The position numbers were made by a program, and so were the translations under genes. This document shows, piece by piece, positions 1-9,142 of a DNA stretch of 64,000 nt. Source of the stretch: Ignavibacteriales bacterium. GTDB taxonomy: Bacteria; Bacteroidota; Ignavibacteria; Ignavibacteriales; Ignavibacteriaceae. The DNA lies in the NCBI GenBank assembly GCA_016707585.1, contig JADJHL010000001.1, positions 1-64,000 on the forward strand. The letters are read 5' to 3'. Numbering within the stretch: the first letter of the stretch is position 1; each line of letters starts with the position of its first letter. A model generated the notes under the pieces. That model worked only from the letters and a program-made list of their open reading frames with translations, had not been told where the DNA came from and did not search any database.

Positions 1-1
1 A

Positions 2-814
2 TCTATTGTTGAAGAAGGATCTGAAGCAAACGCTGTTAATAGAATTTACAAAATGTATGGCGCTGTTCCTGCAACTGTCTGCACAGGATTACTTCCTAGT
101 CAAGTGTATCATGATCATAGTGAGATGATAAAAGAAATTCAGACTTATCTGCAAAATGTTAAAACAATAAATGCATGGAATGAAGATGAAGTTATTGCTG
201 TAACAAAATCAATTCTTAACCATTATTTAGGCGAACCTGTTTCGAATGTTGATGTTGATGGAAAAAAGTATACTCCTAAAGAATATCTAACAAATTATTT
301 AAAATTGAACGTTGATGATTATGTTGATGTGTTATCTTATTTGCAGCAGCCGTATTGGCAGCAAGTTGAATATGAAGTCCCTGATAACTGGTGGCACAAT
401 AAAGATTACTATAACATTCCGCTTGATGATTTTATGAAAGTATTAAAGAATGCTATTAAGAATGGATACACTCTTGCAATAGGTGGAGATGTTAGTGAAC
501 CAGGTTATGATAGCTGGACAAAATGTGCTGTTGTTCCAACGTTTGATATTCCATCAGAATATATAGATGAAAATTCAAGACAATTCCGTTTTATGAATGA
601 AACAACAACCGATGATCATGGAATTCATTTAATCGGATATGAAGAATTAGGTGGCAAAACATGGTTCTTGATTAAAGACTCCGGTGCTGGCTCACGTAAT
701 ACTGGTGATAAGGGTTATTATTTCTATCATGAAGATTATGTTAAGTTAAAGATTATGGATTTTATGGTTCATAAAGATATGTTTAAGGATTATTTCTCAA
801 AGTTCAATCAATAG
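2..814 (+). CDS. C1-family (bleomycin hydrolase/PepC-like) peptidase, 5' end outside window
   Basis: The frame is open from base 2, so only the C-terminal ~270 residues are seen. The fold signature is that of papain-like C1B aminopeptidases: a DDHGIHLIGY segment carries the catalytic His, followed by WFLIKDSGAGS and a GYYFYHEDYVKLK tail. The nucleophilic Cys would lie upstream of the window. The position normally occupied by catalytic Asn (N-S-W-G in most C1 enzymes) reads D-S-G-A here. This may mark a divergent subfamily rather than a dead enzyme. Family assignment is fairly sure; substrate and location are not known. Confidence 0.8.
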   Translation, partial: SIVEEGSEANAVNRIYKMYGAVPATVCTGLLPSQVYHDHSEMIKEIQTYLQNVKTINAWNEDEVIAVTKSILNHYLGEPVSNVDVDGKKYTPKEYLTNYLKLNVDDYVDVLSYLQQPYWQQVEYEVPDNWWHNKDYYNIPLDDFMKVLKNAIKNGYTLAIGGDVSEPGYDSWTKCAVVPTFDIPSEYIDENSRQFRFMNETTTDDHGIHLIGYEELGGKTWFLIKDSGAGSRNTGDKGYYFYHEDYVKLKIMDFMVHKDMFKDYFSKFNQ

Positions 815-824
815 AAAACAAATA

Positions 825-889
825 GCACACTGATGACGCAGATTGTTTTGATCTGCGCTGATCAGTTAAATCAGCGTTATCTGCGTGCC
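825..889. repeat. Intergenic palindromic repeat
   Basis: Two overlapping inverted repeats are visible: CGCAGAT/ATCTGCG (837-857) and CGCTGAT/ATCAGCG (856-876), followed by a further ATCTGCGTGCC. The same style of element (complementary runs of 'aatctg', 'ggatt', 'cagtt') recurs at 29838-29922. It lies between the peptidase and gatE. A GTG inside it extends the gatE frame upstream but should not be taken as the start. Confidence 0.6.
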
Positions 890-920
890 ATTATTTTTAT
901 CAAACAACTGCGGCACACTT

Positions 921-2842
921 ATGTATGATTTTATCTTCAAGCCCTTCTGTGAAATGACAGAAGACGACTATAAAAAAGTCGGATTCAAATCAGGATTAGA
1001 AATTCATCAACAACTTTTAACCGAGAAAAAACTTTTCTGCCGTTGTCCTGCTGGAAAATACACCAGAGAATTTGATGCGGAAATTTTGCGTCATATGCGT
1101 CCCACACTATCTGAAATGGGAGTTTATGACGGCACAGCATTGATGGAATTCAAAACAAAGAAGAACATTATTTATCACATCAAACGCGAAACAGTTTGTA
1201 CTTACGAAATGGATGACACTCCGCCATTCCTAATAAACGAAGATGCCCTTGATATTGCAATAGGAATTGGAATGTTGTACAACTGCAATGTTGTAGATGA
1301 AATCCACATTGCTCGTAAACAATATTTGGATGGAAGTATTCCAACAGGATTCCAGCGCACAGCAATTTATGCACTCGATGGCTGGATTCCTTACAAAGAC
1401 AGAAAAGTAAAAATCGTTCAGATGTCAATTGAAGAAGATTCGTGCAGAGAAGTTTCTGATATTGGTCATGATAGAGTTTATCTAACAGACAGACTTGGAA
1501 TGCCGCTCATTGAAACAGTAACAGAACCGGCAATGAAGACTCCGCAGGAAGTTGCAGAAGTTGCATGGCAATGCAGCAAGCTTGTAAGAAGCACACAAAA
1601 AGTTCGTCGCGGAATGGGCGCGGCTCGTGAAGATGTAAACGTTAGTGTTGAAGGCGGAACCCGTGTTGAAATAAAAGGTGTTCCTCAGATTACATTGATT
1701 CCACTGCTAACTCATAACGAAGCGATGAGACAATGGAATCTTTTACGATTGAGAGAGGAATTAAAGAAACGTGGTATCACACCCGAAACATTTAAATCTG
1801 AATCTTATGACATTACAAAATTATTAAAGAAAGTTCATTACGCTCCTTTAAAAAACGCTGCAGATTTAGGGATGAAATTAAGTGCTGTTGTACTTAAAGG
1901 TTTTAAAGATTTACTTCACTGGCAAACACAAACGGATACATATTTTTCAAAAGAAATTTCTGATCGTGTTAGAGTAATTGCTTGTTTAACTACTATACCA
2001 AATCTTATTCATTCTGATAGTAAGAGCGATTCGATTAGTTCTGCTGATTGGTTAAAAATTAAAAAGTTTACAAACGCTGCTGATAACGATACTATGATTA
2101 TTGTATGGGGAAGTGAAGATGATGTTCAGACAGCAGTTAAAGAAATTATAATTCGTGCTAAAGAAGCAACAATAGGAATCCCATCTGAAACACGACAAGC
2201 AATGAGCGATGGAACAAACGGATTTGAACGTATTCTTCCAGGTGCAGATAGAATGTATCCTGATACGGATCTTCCGCCGAAAAAAAATTACGAAAGAAAA
2301 AATTCAACAAATAAAATCATAGGTTACCTGAACAATTCTGGAAAAGAATTGAATGGTACATCAAACTACAAATTCCCAAAGATACAATTGAAGAACTTTC
2401 TATTTCTCCTTATGCAGAGCTTTTTAAGAAAGCAGTAAATGATTGGAAAATAAATCCAACAACAGTTGCTGTGTTTCTTATCCAATACCCTAAGAGACTG
2501 AAAAAACGTGGCGTTACAACTGAATGGCTCAACGAAAATATGCTTGAAGAAATTCTAAAATCTTATGCAGATAAAAAAATTCCACAAGATGCTTTATTAA
2601 CTACCTTACAAACAGTTGCTGAACTTGGAATGTTTACCGAAGAAGTAATCCAGAATCCTGCAAATAAAAAAGAAGTTGATGAAATTATTAATACTGCAAA
2701 ATCAGATTGTGAAAAGATGACTATTTACAATCAAAACAGTAAAAGTATTTTGTTGATGGGAATGATAATGAAAAAACTTCGCGGAAGAATTTCTGCAAAA
2801 GTTGTTGCCGATAAAGTTGGTTTTGCGAAAGGAGTTAAATAA
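921..2842 (+). CDS. gatE: Glu-tRNA(Gln) amidotransferase subunit E (archaeal type), with two frameshifts
   Basis: GatE recognises misacylated Glu-tRNA(Gln) and, with GatD, converts it to Gln-tRNA(Gln). The GatB/GatE cradle motif GLEIHQQL and the CRCP cysteines lie near the N terminus. An AspRS-like GAD insertion domain, which separates GatE from bacterial GatB, covers about residues 310-440. A YqeY-like tRNA-binding tail follows. The frame changes twice, at A8 (2280-2287) and A4 (2313-2316). Removing one A from each restores a continuous protein through LPEQFWKRIEWY to the end. I chose ATG 921 over GTG 885, which lies inside a repeat; ATG 954 is also possible. The stop overlaps the gatD ATG by one base (TAATG), so the two are probably translationally coupled. 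Whether the frameshifts are real or sequencing errors cannot be decided here. Confidence 0.9.
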
Positions 2843-4236
2843 TGTCAACAATAAATTTAGAAGATTATAAAGGTTATCGTGGAGTTGCATTAAACACTCT
2901 GCAAAAATTTAAAACTCCAATCTGGAGTGATGTAGAAATCCTTACAGATGAAGGAAGTTTTAAAGGATTAATTTTACCTCGTTCTGAAACTGCTGATGAA
3001 TTTCATATCGTTCTTAAAATGCCAATCGGTTATAACATTGGAATAGCTGCAGAAAAAATAAAAGACGTAAAAATCTTTGGAAGGAAAGAAGCGCATTATA
3101 AGATTCCTGAAAAAGATTTTCCTTACGATCCTAAAAAGCCAAATGTAAAATTACTCGGCACCGGGGGAACAATTGCATCGAGATTAGATTATAGAACCGG
3201 TGCTGTTATTCCAGCATTCTCTCCAGGCGAACTTTACGGTTCGGTTCCAGAGCTTGCAGATATTTGTAATCTTGATACCGAAAAACTGTATGGTGTGTTC
3301 AGCGAAAATATGGGTCCGGAACAATGGATCGGACTTGCTGAAGCAATAGGTAGAGAAATTGAAAAAGGTGTACAGGGAATTGTAATCGGACATGGAACAG
3401 ATACAATGCATCACACTGCGGCAATACTTTCTTTTATGGTCCAGGATTCTCCTGTTCCAATTGTAATGGTTGGTTCACAGCGTTCGAGCGATAGACCTTC
3501 ATCAGATGCGGCACTTAATCTTATTCACTCAGTAACAACAGCCGCAATAAGTGATATTGCAGAAGTAATGGTTTGTATGTTTGGTCCAACGAGCGATATG
3601 TACGGCTTGCTTCATCGCGGAACACGAGTTAGAAAAATGCATTCAAGTTATCGTTCAACTTTTAGAACAATTGGTGATATTCCAATTGCAACAGTAAGTC
3701 GTGATAAAGTAACACCAATTCGTGATGACTATAAGCGAAGAAGATTTGATAATGATGTAAAAGTAAATGCTGTTTTTGATGACAGAGTCGCAATAGTTTA
3801 TTATTACCCGAATATGAAACCGGATATGATTGATTCATTAATTGATAATGGTTACAAAGGAATTGTTATTGCAGGTACAGGACTTGGACACGTAAACAAA
3901 CCACTTTATCCTGCACTTAAGCGTGCAAAAGAAAAAGGTGTTGCGGTTTATATGACAGTCCAAACACTTTGGGGTTATGTGCAGATGTATGTTTACGATA
4001 CCGGCAGAGATATGATGGAGCTTGGTGTTATTCCTGCGGCTAACATGTTACCGGAAGTTGCTTATATGAAACTCGGTTGGGCATTTGGGCAGACAAATGA
4101 TTTAGAAAAAGTAAAAGAAATAATGTTAACTCCAATTGCAGGAGAAATAACAGAACGCGAACCAAGTAATGGTTATTTAATTTACCAAGGCGGCTTGCCT
4201 GAAGTTGAAGAGTTTATAAAGCAGTATAGGAAATAA
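2842..4236 (+). CDS. gatD: Glu-tRNA(Gln) amidotransferase subunit D (asparaginase-type)
   Basis: GatD is the amidase half of GatDE; it releases ammonia from Asn or Gln for the GatE-bound Glu-tRNA(Gln). The first ~95 residues match the small beta-barrel domain that distinguishes GatD from plain L-asparaginases. The asparaginase domain follows, with GTGGTIAS (106-113, catalytic Thr110) and GHGTDT (183-188, Thr186/Asp187). Length (464 aa) is normal for GatD and the frame is intact. It is directly coupled to gatE. Finding GatD next to GatE rules out an ordinary cytosolic asparaginase. The pair is classically archaeal, so transfer into this lineage is likely. Confidence 0.93.
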   Translation: MSTINLEDYKGYRGVALNTLQKFKTPIWSDVEILTDEGSFKGLILPRSETADEFHIVLKMPIGYNIGIAAEKIKDVKIFGRKEAHYKIPEKDFPYDPKKPNVKLLGTGGTIASRLDYRTGAVIPAFSPGELYGSVPELADICNLDTEKLYGVFSENMGPEQWIGLAEAIGREIEKGVQGIVIGHGTDTMHHTAAILSFMVQDSPVPIVMVGSQRSSDRPSSDAALNLIHSVTTAAISDIAEVMVCMFGPTSDMYGLLHRGTRVRKMHSSYRSTFRTIGDIPIATVSRDKVTPIRDDYKRRRFDNDVKVNAVFDDRVAIVYYYPNMKPDMIDSLIDNGYKGIVIAGTGLGHVNKPLYPALKRAKEKGVAVYMTVQTLWGYVQMYVYDTGRDMMELGVIPAANMLPEVAYMKLGWAFGQTNDLEKVKEIMLTPIAGEITEREPSNGYLIYQGGLPEVEEFIKQYRK

Positions 4237-4241
4237 AATTA

Positions 4242-4320
4242 TAAAACAGATCTCTGCGACTTGCGCTGTCTGCGTGGTTTAGACCGTTTTTCTCGCAATA
4301 GTGCCATCCGCGCAAAATTA
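4242..4320. repeat. Intergenic low-complexity/palindromic sequence
   Basis: Short runs of the 'ctctgcg / cgctgtctgcgtgg' type resemble the tRNA-free intergenic repeats common in this group of genomes. No reading frame and no clear terminator T-tract are visible. The call rests on sequence character only. Confidence 0.35.
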
Positions 4321-4323
4321 AAA

Positions 4324-4948
4324 TTACAACTCTTTAAAAGTTACATCAACTGGTAAATCAAATATTTTTGAATCAACTGCTCCATCCTGAATTTTAACGG
4401 CCTCAATAACAAAATCTTTTCCTCCCATTTGTGTAATTGTTTTAATCATTACATTATTCCAAACCCAGGTTTGAATTGGTGAGCCGCCAAATTCTGCGCT
4501 ATATTTTTTACATTCTTTTCCATCGATAATTTCTGTTCCAAGATCTTTTACTTTGTAACGCTCCATTAATTTGGGATCACCTTTTGAGTAATCAAAATCA
4601 TTTACGTACCATCTTTTTAGTTCCTTCATTATCACCGTCTTTATAAGAGTAAGTAAATCCATCTTTTCTTATTTCAATTGTTTTGGATTTTGCAATACCA
4701 AGATCAATTGAAGTTGAAAAAACTTCTTTAGCACCATAATCATCAAAATATAATTCCTGCTTTGTGCCCATAGGAGCGGTATAGAATATAACTCCAGATT
4801 TTATTCCGTACCTGTGGTTAACAATGGGCTGTGATGATTTTTCTGTTGTAACATTTTGTTGATCTGCATTTTCAACTTTCTGTTCATCAGTTTTTGAACA
4901 AGCAATTATAAAAACAAGTGCGAATAGAGCGAACAATATTTTTTTCAT
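4324..4948 (-). CDS. Putative lipoprotein, one frameshift
   Basis: The N terminus is a lipoprotein signal peptide (MKKILFALFALVFIIACSK, lipobox ending in Cys17). No known domain is recognised in the mature protein. Two overlapping frames join at a T5 run (4614-4618 on the + strand); deleting one base gives a continuous EGTKRWYVND junction and a protein of about 207 residues. The C-terminal part (tail DLPVDVTFKEL) resembles periplasmic proteins of the DUF4412 kind, but I am not sure. It probably faces the periplasm or outer membrane. Confidence 0.7.
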
Positions 4949-5040
4949 AATGTAACCCGAGCCTCTCCTGTTTGTAAGTAATTAGTTATTTATAAGATTT
5001 TTAATCTTTCTTAATTCTTTCTTAATACCTGTGCTTAGAT

Positions 5041-5222
5041 TACAGGTCGTCCCTATGGAACTATTTTCTTTCTTTAATTCCTTTTTACAAACAGCATACT
5101 CCTGACGGAGTATTTCCAAATTTATATTGAAAAATTAATCATTTCATCAACAAGTTCCGTAGGAACGAACTGTTTGTAATATTCATCATAAAACGAAGTT
5201 AGTCCCATCGGGATGACCTATA
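5041..5222. repeat. REP-like palindrome cluster, downstream side of the transposase
   Basis: A set of short hairpins lies just beyond the 3' end of the tyrosine transposase: CTCCTGACGGAG (5099-5110), GTTCCGTAGGAAC (5154-5166) and GTCCCATCGGGAT (5202-5214), plus a CCCTATGG core near 5051. The linkers (ACAAACAG, GAACTGTTTGTAAT, AGGTCGTCC) recur in the cluster on the other side. They have the arrangement expected of REP/BIME substrates of the adjacent enzyme. Confidence 0.75.
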
Positions 5223-5236
5223 GTTAGTCGTTTAGG

Positions 5237-5701
5237 TTAAACGTCAATCCACTCAAACAAATACTTTTCATCATACTCAACTTCAAATTTTTTAAGTAAC
5301 TCTACATATTCTTCTTTAAATGATTTTTTATGATGATGCTTTTCCTGGTTCTGGATATATTTTATAACGGTATCAATCTGACTACGTGAATAAGAAAACA
5401 CGCCAAATCCTTCCTGCCAGCTGAATTTTCCTTTAATTAAATTTTTATCATTAATAAATTTTGAAGAGCCTGCTTTAATGTCTCTAACAAGATCAGAAAT
5501 ACTGATTGATGGTTTTAATCCTATAAGTAAGTGGGAATGATCAGGCATGCAAAAGATTGAAAGAAGTTTTTGATCACGATTCGTAACGATGCCAGTTATG
5601 TATTTGTGAAGTTCTTCCCTGATATTTGCATTAATTAGGTTTTGCCTTCCTTTAACAGCAAAGACAATGTGACGATATATTTGTGAATATGTGTTAGCCA
5701 A
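5237..5701 (-). CDS. REP-associated tyrosine transposase (IS200-like, Y1)
   Basis: A single-domain HUH transposase of 154 residues. The metal-binding HUH motif is seen as PDHSHLLIGL (around residues 53-62). The catalytic-helix Tyr is probably in VIKYIQNQEKHHHK near residue 115. Such RAYT proteins cut single-stranded DNA at REP hairpins and are usually single-copy and domesticated. Here palindrome clusters flank the gene on both sides, matching the RAYT/REP pattern. The start is TTG (ttg gct aac aca), as no ATG precedes the conserved N terminus. It could also be a degenerate IS200 copy, but no IS-like ends were found. Confidence 0.85.
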   Translation of the reverse strand: MANTYSQIYRHIVFAVKGRQNLINANIREELHKYITGIVTNRDQKLLSIFCMPDHSHLLIGLKPSISISDLVRDIKAGSSKFINDKNLIKGKFSWQEGFGVFSYSRSQIDTVIKYIQNQEKHHHKKSFKEEYVELLKKFEVEYDEKYLFEWIDV

Positions 5702-5715
5702 TTAAATATCCAATA

Positions 5716-6012
5716 ACAACTTATTCATTTCATTTACAAGTTCCATAGGAACGAACTGTTTGTAATCTCCTAATCATAAACCGAGAGCTCCTGGAGCGCC
5801 TTTGTTTAATGCATAATAATAGACAGGTCGTCCCTATGGGACTTTATATTTTCTGATTACACTTTATTACAAACAGTTTACTCCTAACGGAGTAAGTTTA
5901 AATTCTCTTTGAAAACTTATTCATTTCATTTACACGTTCCGTAGGAACGAACTGTTTGTAATCTCCTCATCATAAACCAAAGAAAGCTCCATCGGAGCGA
6001 CCTGTACTATTT
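5716..6012. repeat. REP-like palindrome cluster, upstream side of the transposase
   Basis: This ~300-bp stretch holds no gene and consists of hairpin units: GTTCCATAGGAAC (5739-5752), GCTCCTGGAGC (about 5787-5797), GTCCCTATGGGAC (5830-5842), CTCCTAACGGAG (5881-5892), GTTCCGTAGGAAC (5936-5948) and GCTCCATCGGAGC (5986-5998). The spacers GAACTGTTTGTAATCTCC and TTATTCATTTCATTTACA occur twice. Linkers and hairpin types match the cluster at 5041-5222. Confidence 0.75.
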
Positions 6013-6024
6013 ACCTTTAGGTTT

Positions 6025-7710
6025 CTAACCCCTCGTTAAATGCCTGTACTTAATTCTATGCGGCTGATCTGCTGCTATGCCTAATCTTTCTTTTCGTTTT
6101 TCTTCGTACTCGGAATAGTTTCCATCAAACCAAACAACTTTACTTTCATCTTCGAATGCTAATATGTGTGTTGCTATTCTATCTAAAAACCATCTATCGT
6201 GACTTATCACCAAAACACATCCAGCAAATTTTTCTATTCCTTCTTCAAGCGCACGTAATGTATTTACATCAAGATCGTTTGTTGGTTCATCAAGCAGAAT
6301 AACATTTGCGCCTTGCTTTAACATCATTGCAAGATGCACGCGGTTTCTTTCTCCGCCCGAAAGCATACTAACTTTTTTCTGCTGATCTGCACCGGAAAAA
6401 TTAAACTGCGCAACATACGCACGTGAATTTACCTGCCTGTTGCCAAGCATAATTGTATCTTCTCCGTTGGAGATTAATTCCCAAATACTTTTTTCCGGAT
6501 TCAATGCATCTCTTGATTGATCTACATAAGACAGTTTAACTGTTGAGCCAACTTTAATATTTCCGCTATCAGGTTTTTCTTGTCCTGTAATCATTCTGAA
6601 CAAAGTTGTTTTACCTGCGCCGTTAGCTCCGATAATTCCAACAACAGCTCCGGGAGGAATTGAGAAAGTTAAATCATCAATTAAAATATTATCGCCGTAA
6701 GCCTTGCTAAGTTTTTCTGTTTCGATTACAATATCGCCAAGACGCTCTGCAACGGGAATGTAAAGCTCAAGATCTTTTTGTCCTTTTTCTTTTTCTTCTT
6801 TAAGAAGATTTTCATAAGAAGTAATTCTTGATTGTGATTTTGCGTGACGAGCTTTCGGACTCATTCTTATCCATTCAAGTTCGCGCTGTAAAGTTTTTTG
6901 TCTATCACTTTCACGTTTTTCTTCAACACGCAATCTTTCCTGTTTCTGTTCAAGCCACGAGGAGTAATTTCCTTTCCACGGAATTCCTTCGCCGCGATCA
7001 AGTTCGAGTATCCAGCCCGCAACGTTATCAAGAAAATATCTATCGTGTGTTACTGCGATAACTGTTCCTTCATACTTTTGCAGATGATGTTCTAACCAGG
7101 CAACTGTTTCAGCATCAAGATGGTTTGTTGGTTCATCGAGTAAAAGTATATCCGGTTTTTGAAGAAGCAATCTGCAAAGTGCAACACGTCTTCTTTCTCC
7201 GCCGGAAAGAATTTTACACAAAGTATCTGAAGGCGGGCATCGTAAAGCATCCATCGCCATTTCAAGTCTTGCATCAAGATCCCATCCGCCCATTGCTTCC
7301 AGTTTTTCCTGAACTTCACCTTGTCGTTCAAGAAGCTTTGTCATTTCATCATCATCCATCGGTTCTGCAAACTTTGCATTTATTACATCGTACTCCTTCA
7401 GTAAATCAACAATTGATTGAACACCTTCCTGCACAATTTCTCTTACGGTTTTAGTTTCATCAACGTGCGGTTCCTGTTCAAGATAGCCGATTGTAAAACC
7501 GGGAGACACAACTGTTTCTCCGTTTATGTTTTTATCAACTCCGGCAAGAATTTTTAGCAGTGATGATTTACCTGATCCGTTTAAACCGATAACACCAATC
7601 TTTGCACCGTAGAAGTACGACAGGTAAATATCTTTTAGTATAGGCTTATTGTTATAGAATTTGCTTACTCCAACCATTGAGTAAATAATTTTATTTGGTT
7701 CGTTTGCCAT
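6025..7710 (-). CDS. ettA: Energy-dependent translational throttle protein EttA (ABC-F ATPase)
   Basis: ABC-F proteins bind the ribosomal E site and gate translation elongation by ATP level. Two ABC cassettes are visible: Walker A GLNGSGKSS with signature LSGGERRRVAL and LLDEPTNHLD, then GANGAGKTT with LSGGERNRVHL and LLDEPTNDLD. The inter-domain arm (residues ~240-320) has the EttA-type basic helical pair. The C terminus ends in the EttA-like PHRIKYRHLTRG. The start is the ATG at 7710 (MANEPNKIIYSM); the longer frame runs into a palindromic repeat and is not used. At 561 aa it has the family's usual length. Cytoplasmic. Confidence 0.95.
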   Translation of the reverse strand: MANEPNKIIYSMVGVSKFYNNKPILKDIYLSYFYGAKIGVIGLNGSGKSSLLKILAGVDKNINGETVVSPGFTIGYLEQEPHVDETKTVREIVQEGVQSIVDLLKEYDVINAKFAEPMDDDEMTKLLERQGEVQEKLEAMGGWDLDARLEMAMDALRCPPSDTLCKILSGGERRRVALCRLLLQKPDILLLDEPTNHLDAETVAWLEHHLQKYEGTVIAVTHDRYFLDNVAGWILELDRGEGIPWKGNYSSWLEQKQERLRVEEKRESDRQKTLQRELEWIRMSPKARHAKSQSRITSYENLLKEEKEKGQKDLELYIPVAERLGDIVIETEKLSKAYGDNILIDDLTFSIPPGAVVGIIGANGAGKTTLFRMITGQEKPDSGNIKVGSTVKLSYVDQSRDALNPEKSIWELISNGEDTIMLGNRQVNSRAYVAQFNFSGADQQKKVSMLSGGERNRVHLAMMLKQGANVILLDEPTNDLDVNTLRALEEGIEKFAGCVLVISHDRWFLDRIATHILAFEDESKVVWFDGNYSEYEEKRKERLGIAADQPHRIKYRHLTRG

Positions 7711-7763
7711 TTTGCTTTCTTTTGTTTTTGTAATGTGTAAAAATAAGGAAAGGGATTGTAATG

Positions 7764-7788
7764 TCATTCCCGCGCAGGCGGGAATCTC
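7764..7788. repeat. Dispersed palindrome (cattcccgc ... gcgggaatct type)
   Basis: An inverted repeat ATTCCCGC/GCGGGAAT with a 4-base loop lies just upstream of ettA. Members of the same family occur at 11688-11712, 34954-34995 and, inside a coding region, at 23084-23108. Confidence 0.75.
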
Positions 7789-7869
7789 TTATTGTTTAAT
7801 TGTTGGATTGGTGTTGCCCTCTTGCAACTTCGATGGCTTAAGTTTGTAAAATTCGGGAATTAGAGGAAT

Positions 7870-8799
7870 TCAATTTTTTCTTTCTTTAATTTGTAACATT
7901 ATATCTTCCATACTTCTCATAATATAATTTAAACTTCGGGCTTGACCATCGAGACCTGGGAAAAGGGTTGCTGCATTTATATTCATATTTCTTAGATCCT
8001 TTAACCCATCCAAACACACATTTCTTGGGATGATTAGTTTAAATATCGATGTATTATAATTCATTCGATTATTAATTAGTTCGTCAAATGTTATTTCTTT
8101 AGCGTATTCTTCCGAAAGCTTGTCAACTTCTAAATTTAATTGTTTAATTAAAATTTCTTGAAAAGCACTTGAGACTGTTGACGGCATAAGAAAAAGGCTT
8201 TTTTGAATTGATTGCCTATCGCTTTTATTATCTGGAGTAACTGTAAAAATAATTTGCTTATTGTCGAGTAGTTGACTTAGTACTGAGTTTACAACATTAA
8301 TATCTTCATGATTTAAAAGATTATTTGCCACATCAATTGTATAGTCATGTAATATTAGATTTCTTAATTTTCGTTTGGGATCTTTATACATCTTTTCAAT
8401 TAAAAAGTCATTAAGTCTGTATCTGTTAATTGCCCAAATTGCCGACTCACTTGTTGACGTTTCAAAGGCAAAAAAAGCGGCGATATAAATTGAAAAGCTA
8501 AAATCTAGTAATCGAGTTGGGGCTCCATGATGTTGTAATAATGCTAACCACTCGATATAATTATTGGGATCTGGAACCTGATTTAAATATTGTCTTGATA
8601 CACTTTTAAACTCTCTAATTATCAAATATTCTTGATCAAATAATTGATCATAATCCATTAAAAATTTATCAGCGGCTCTTTCAAGAGTTGGCTTAAGTTC
8701 CCATTCACCGACAGCATGGCCACGATAACAAAAATGAAATGAGTTTTTTGAGATTACTTTTATCTCTTCCCAATTTTTTATGATAATTTTATAAAACAT
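7870..8799 (-). CDS. FRG-domain protein
   Basis: The FRG signature is clear: YRGH at residues 25-28 and QHHGAPTRLLDF at 89-100, with IYIAAFFAFE following. The remaining ~190 residues are not recognised. FRG domains have no established biochemical activity but often occur in accessory and defence-type loci. The gene stands alone on this strand, next to a DUF3800 gene and repeat-rich DNA. A second, only distantly similar FRG protein lies at 58794-59537 in an operon with DUF262. Start ATG 8799 follows AGAGATAAAAA. Family sure, function unknown. Confidence 0.85.
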   Translation of the reverse strand: MFYKIIIKNWEEIKVISKNSFHFCYRGHAVGEWELKPTLERAADKFLMDYDQLFDQEYLIIREFKSVSRQYLNQVPDPNNYIEWLALLQHHGAPTRLLDFSFSIYIAAFFAFETSTSESAIWAINRYRLNDFLIEKMYKDPKRKLRNLILHDYTIDVANNLLNHEDINVVNSVLSQLLDNKQIIFTVTPDNKSDRQSIQKSLFLMPSTVSSAFQEILIKQLNLEVDKLSEEYAKEITFDELINNRMNYNTSIFKLIIPRNVCLDGLKDLRNMNINAATLFPGLDGQARSLNYIMRSMEDIMLQIKERKN

Positions 8800-9142
8800 T
8801 TTTTATCTCTAATGATAGACTATAATTACTTACTTAAATGGAAACAAATAAAAACCAACCAGGAAAACACACTTGCCATTTTTAATCCACCAACAAGCTA
8901 CCCTCATTCCTGTAATTGTGTGTAGAGAGAAGCGTTTTGCTATGCAAAATTAAGAATTAAAAATGAAAAATTAACAATTAAGAATTGAAGTCTTCTGTTG
9001 GCAGTCGACAATTAACAATGAACAGTTAAAGTCTTTAACACACAGTATAAGTCGCCAATTTAAAACAGAACTCTTTGATCTTTTGTTGATGCACTATCAT
9101 ATTATTCTTAGTTTTAGAATGATCAAATTCAAAAGCAATTAA
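8800..9142. other. Gene-free stretch with direct repeat and low-complexity DNA
   Basis: Besides the 61-bp repeat at 8873-8933, this stretch holds AT-rich sequence built from 'aattaacaattaagaatt' runs (8945-9020) with an embedded GGCAGTCGACAAT that recurs in other repeats of the window. No convincing reading frame or RNA gene is visible. It probably includes the promoters of the divergent FRG and DUF3800 genes, but no clear boxes stand out. Confidence 0.5.
8873..8933 (+). repeat. 61-bp direct repeat, copy 1 (left of DUF3800)
   Basis: It matches 10143-10203 at 59 of 61 positions, in the same orientation and 1270 bp apart. The pair brackets the DUF3800 gene. After both copies the sequence continues with a related TTTTGC..GCAAAA segment and then AT-rich 'aacaattaac' runs. 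Confidence 0.85.

Noticed and set aside
885..920. GTG start extending gatE upstream
   Set aside because: The codon lies inside a palindromic intergenic repeat and the extra residues do not belong to the GatE fold.
7125..7454. 109-residue frame opposite ettA
   Set aside because: A shadow of a conserved gene with no domain pattern; the same applies to the other long antisense frames inside mnmG, clpB, rsmG and the HTCS gene.
7711..7767. Upstream extension of EttA
   Set aside because: No ribosome site, and the conserved EttA N terminus begins at MANEPNK; the extension starts within a palindrome.
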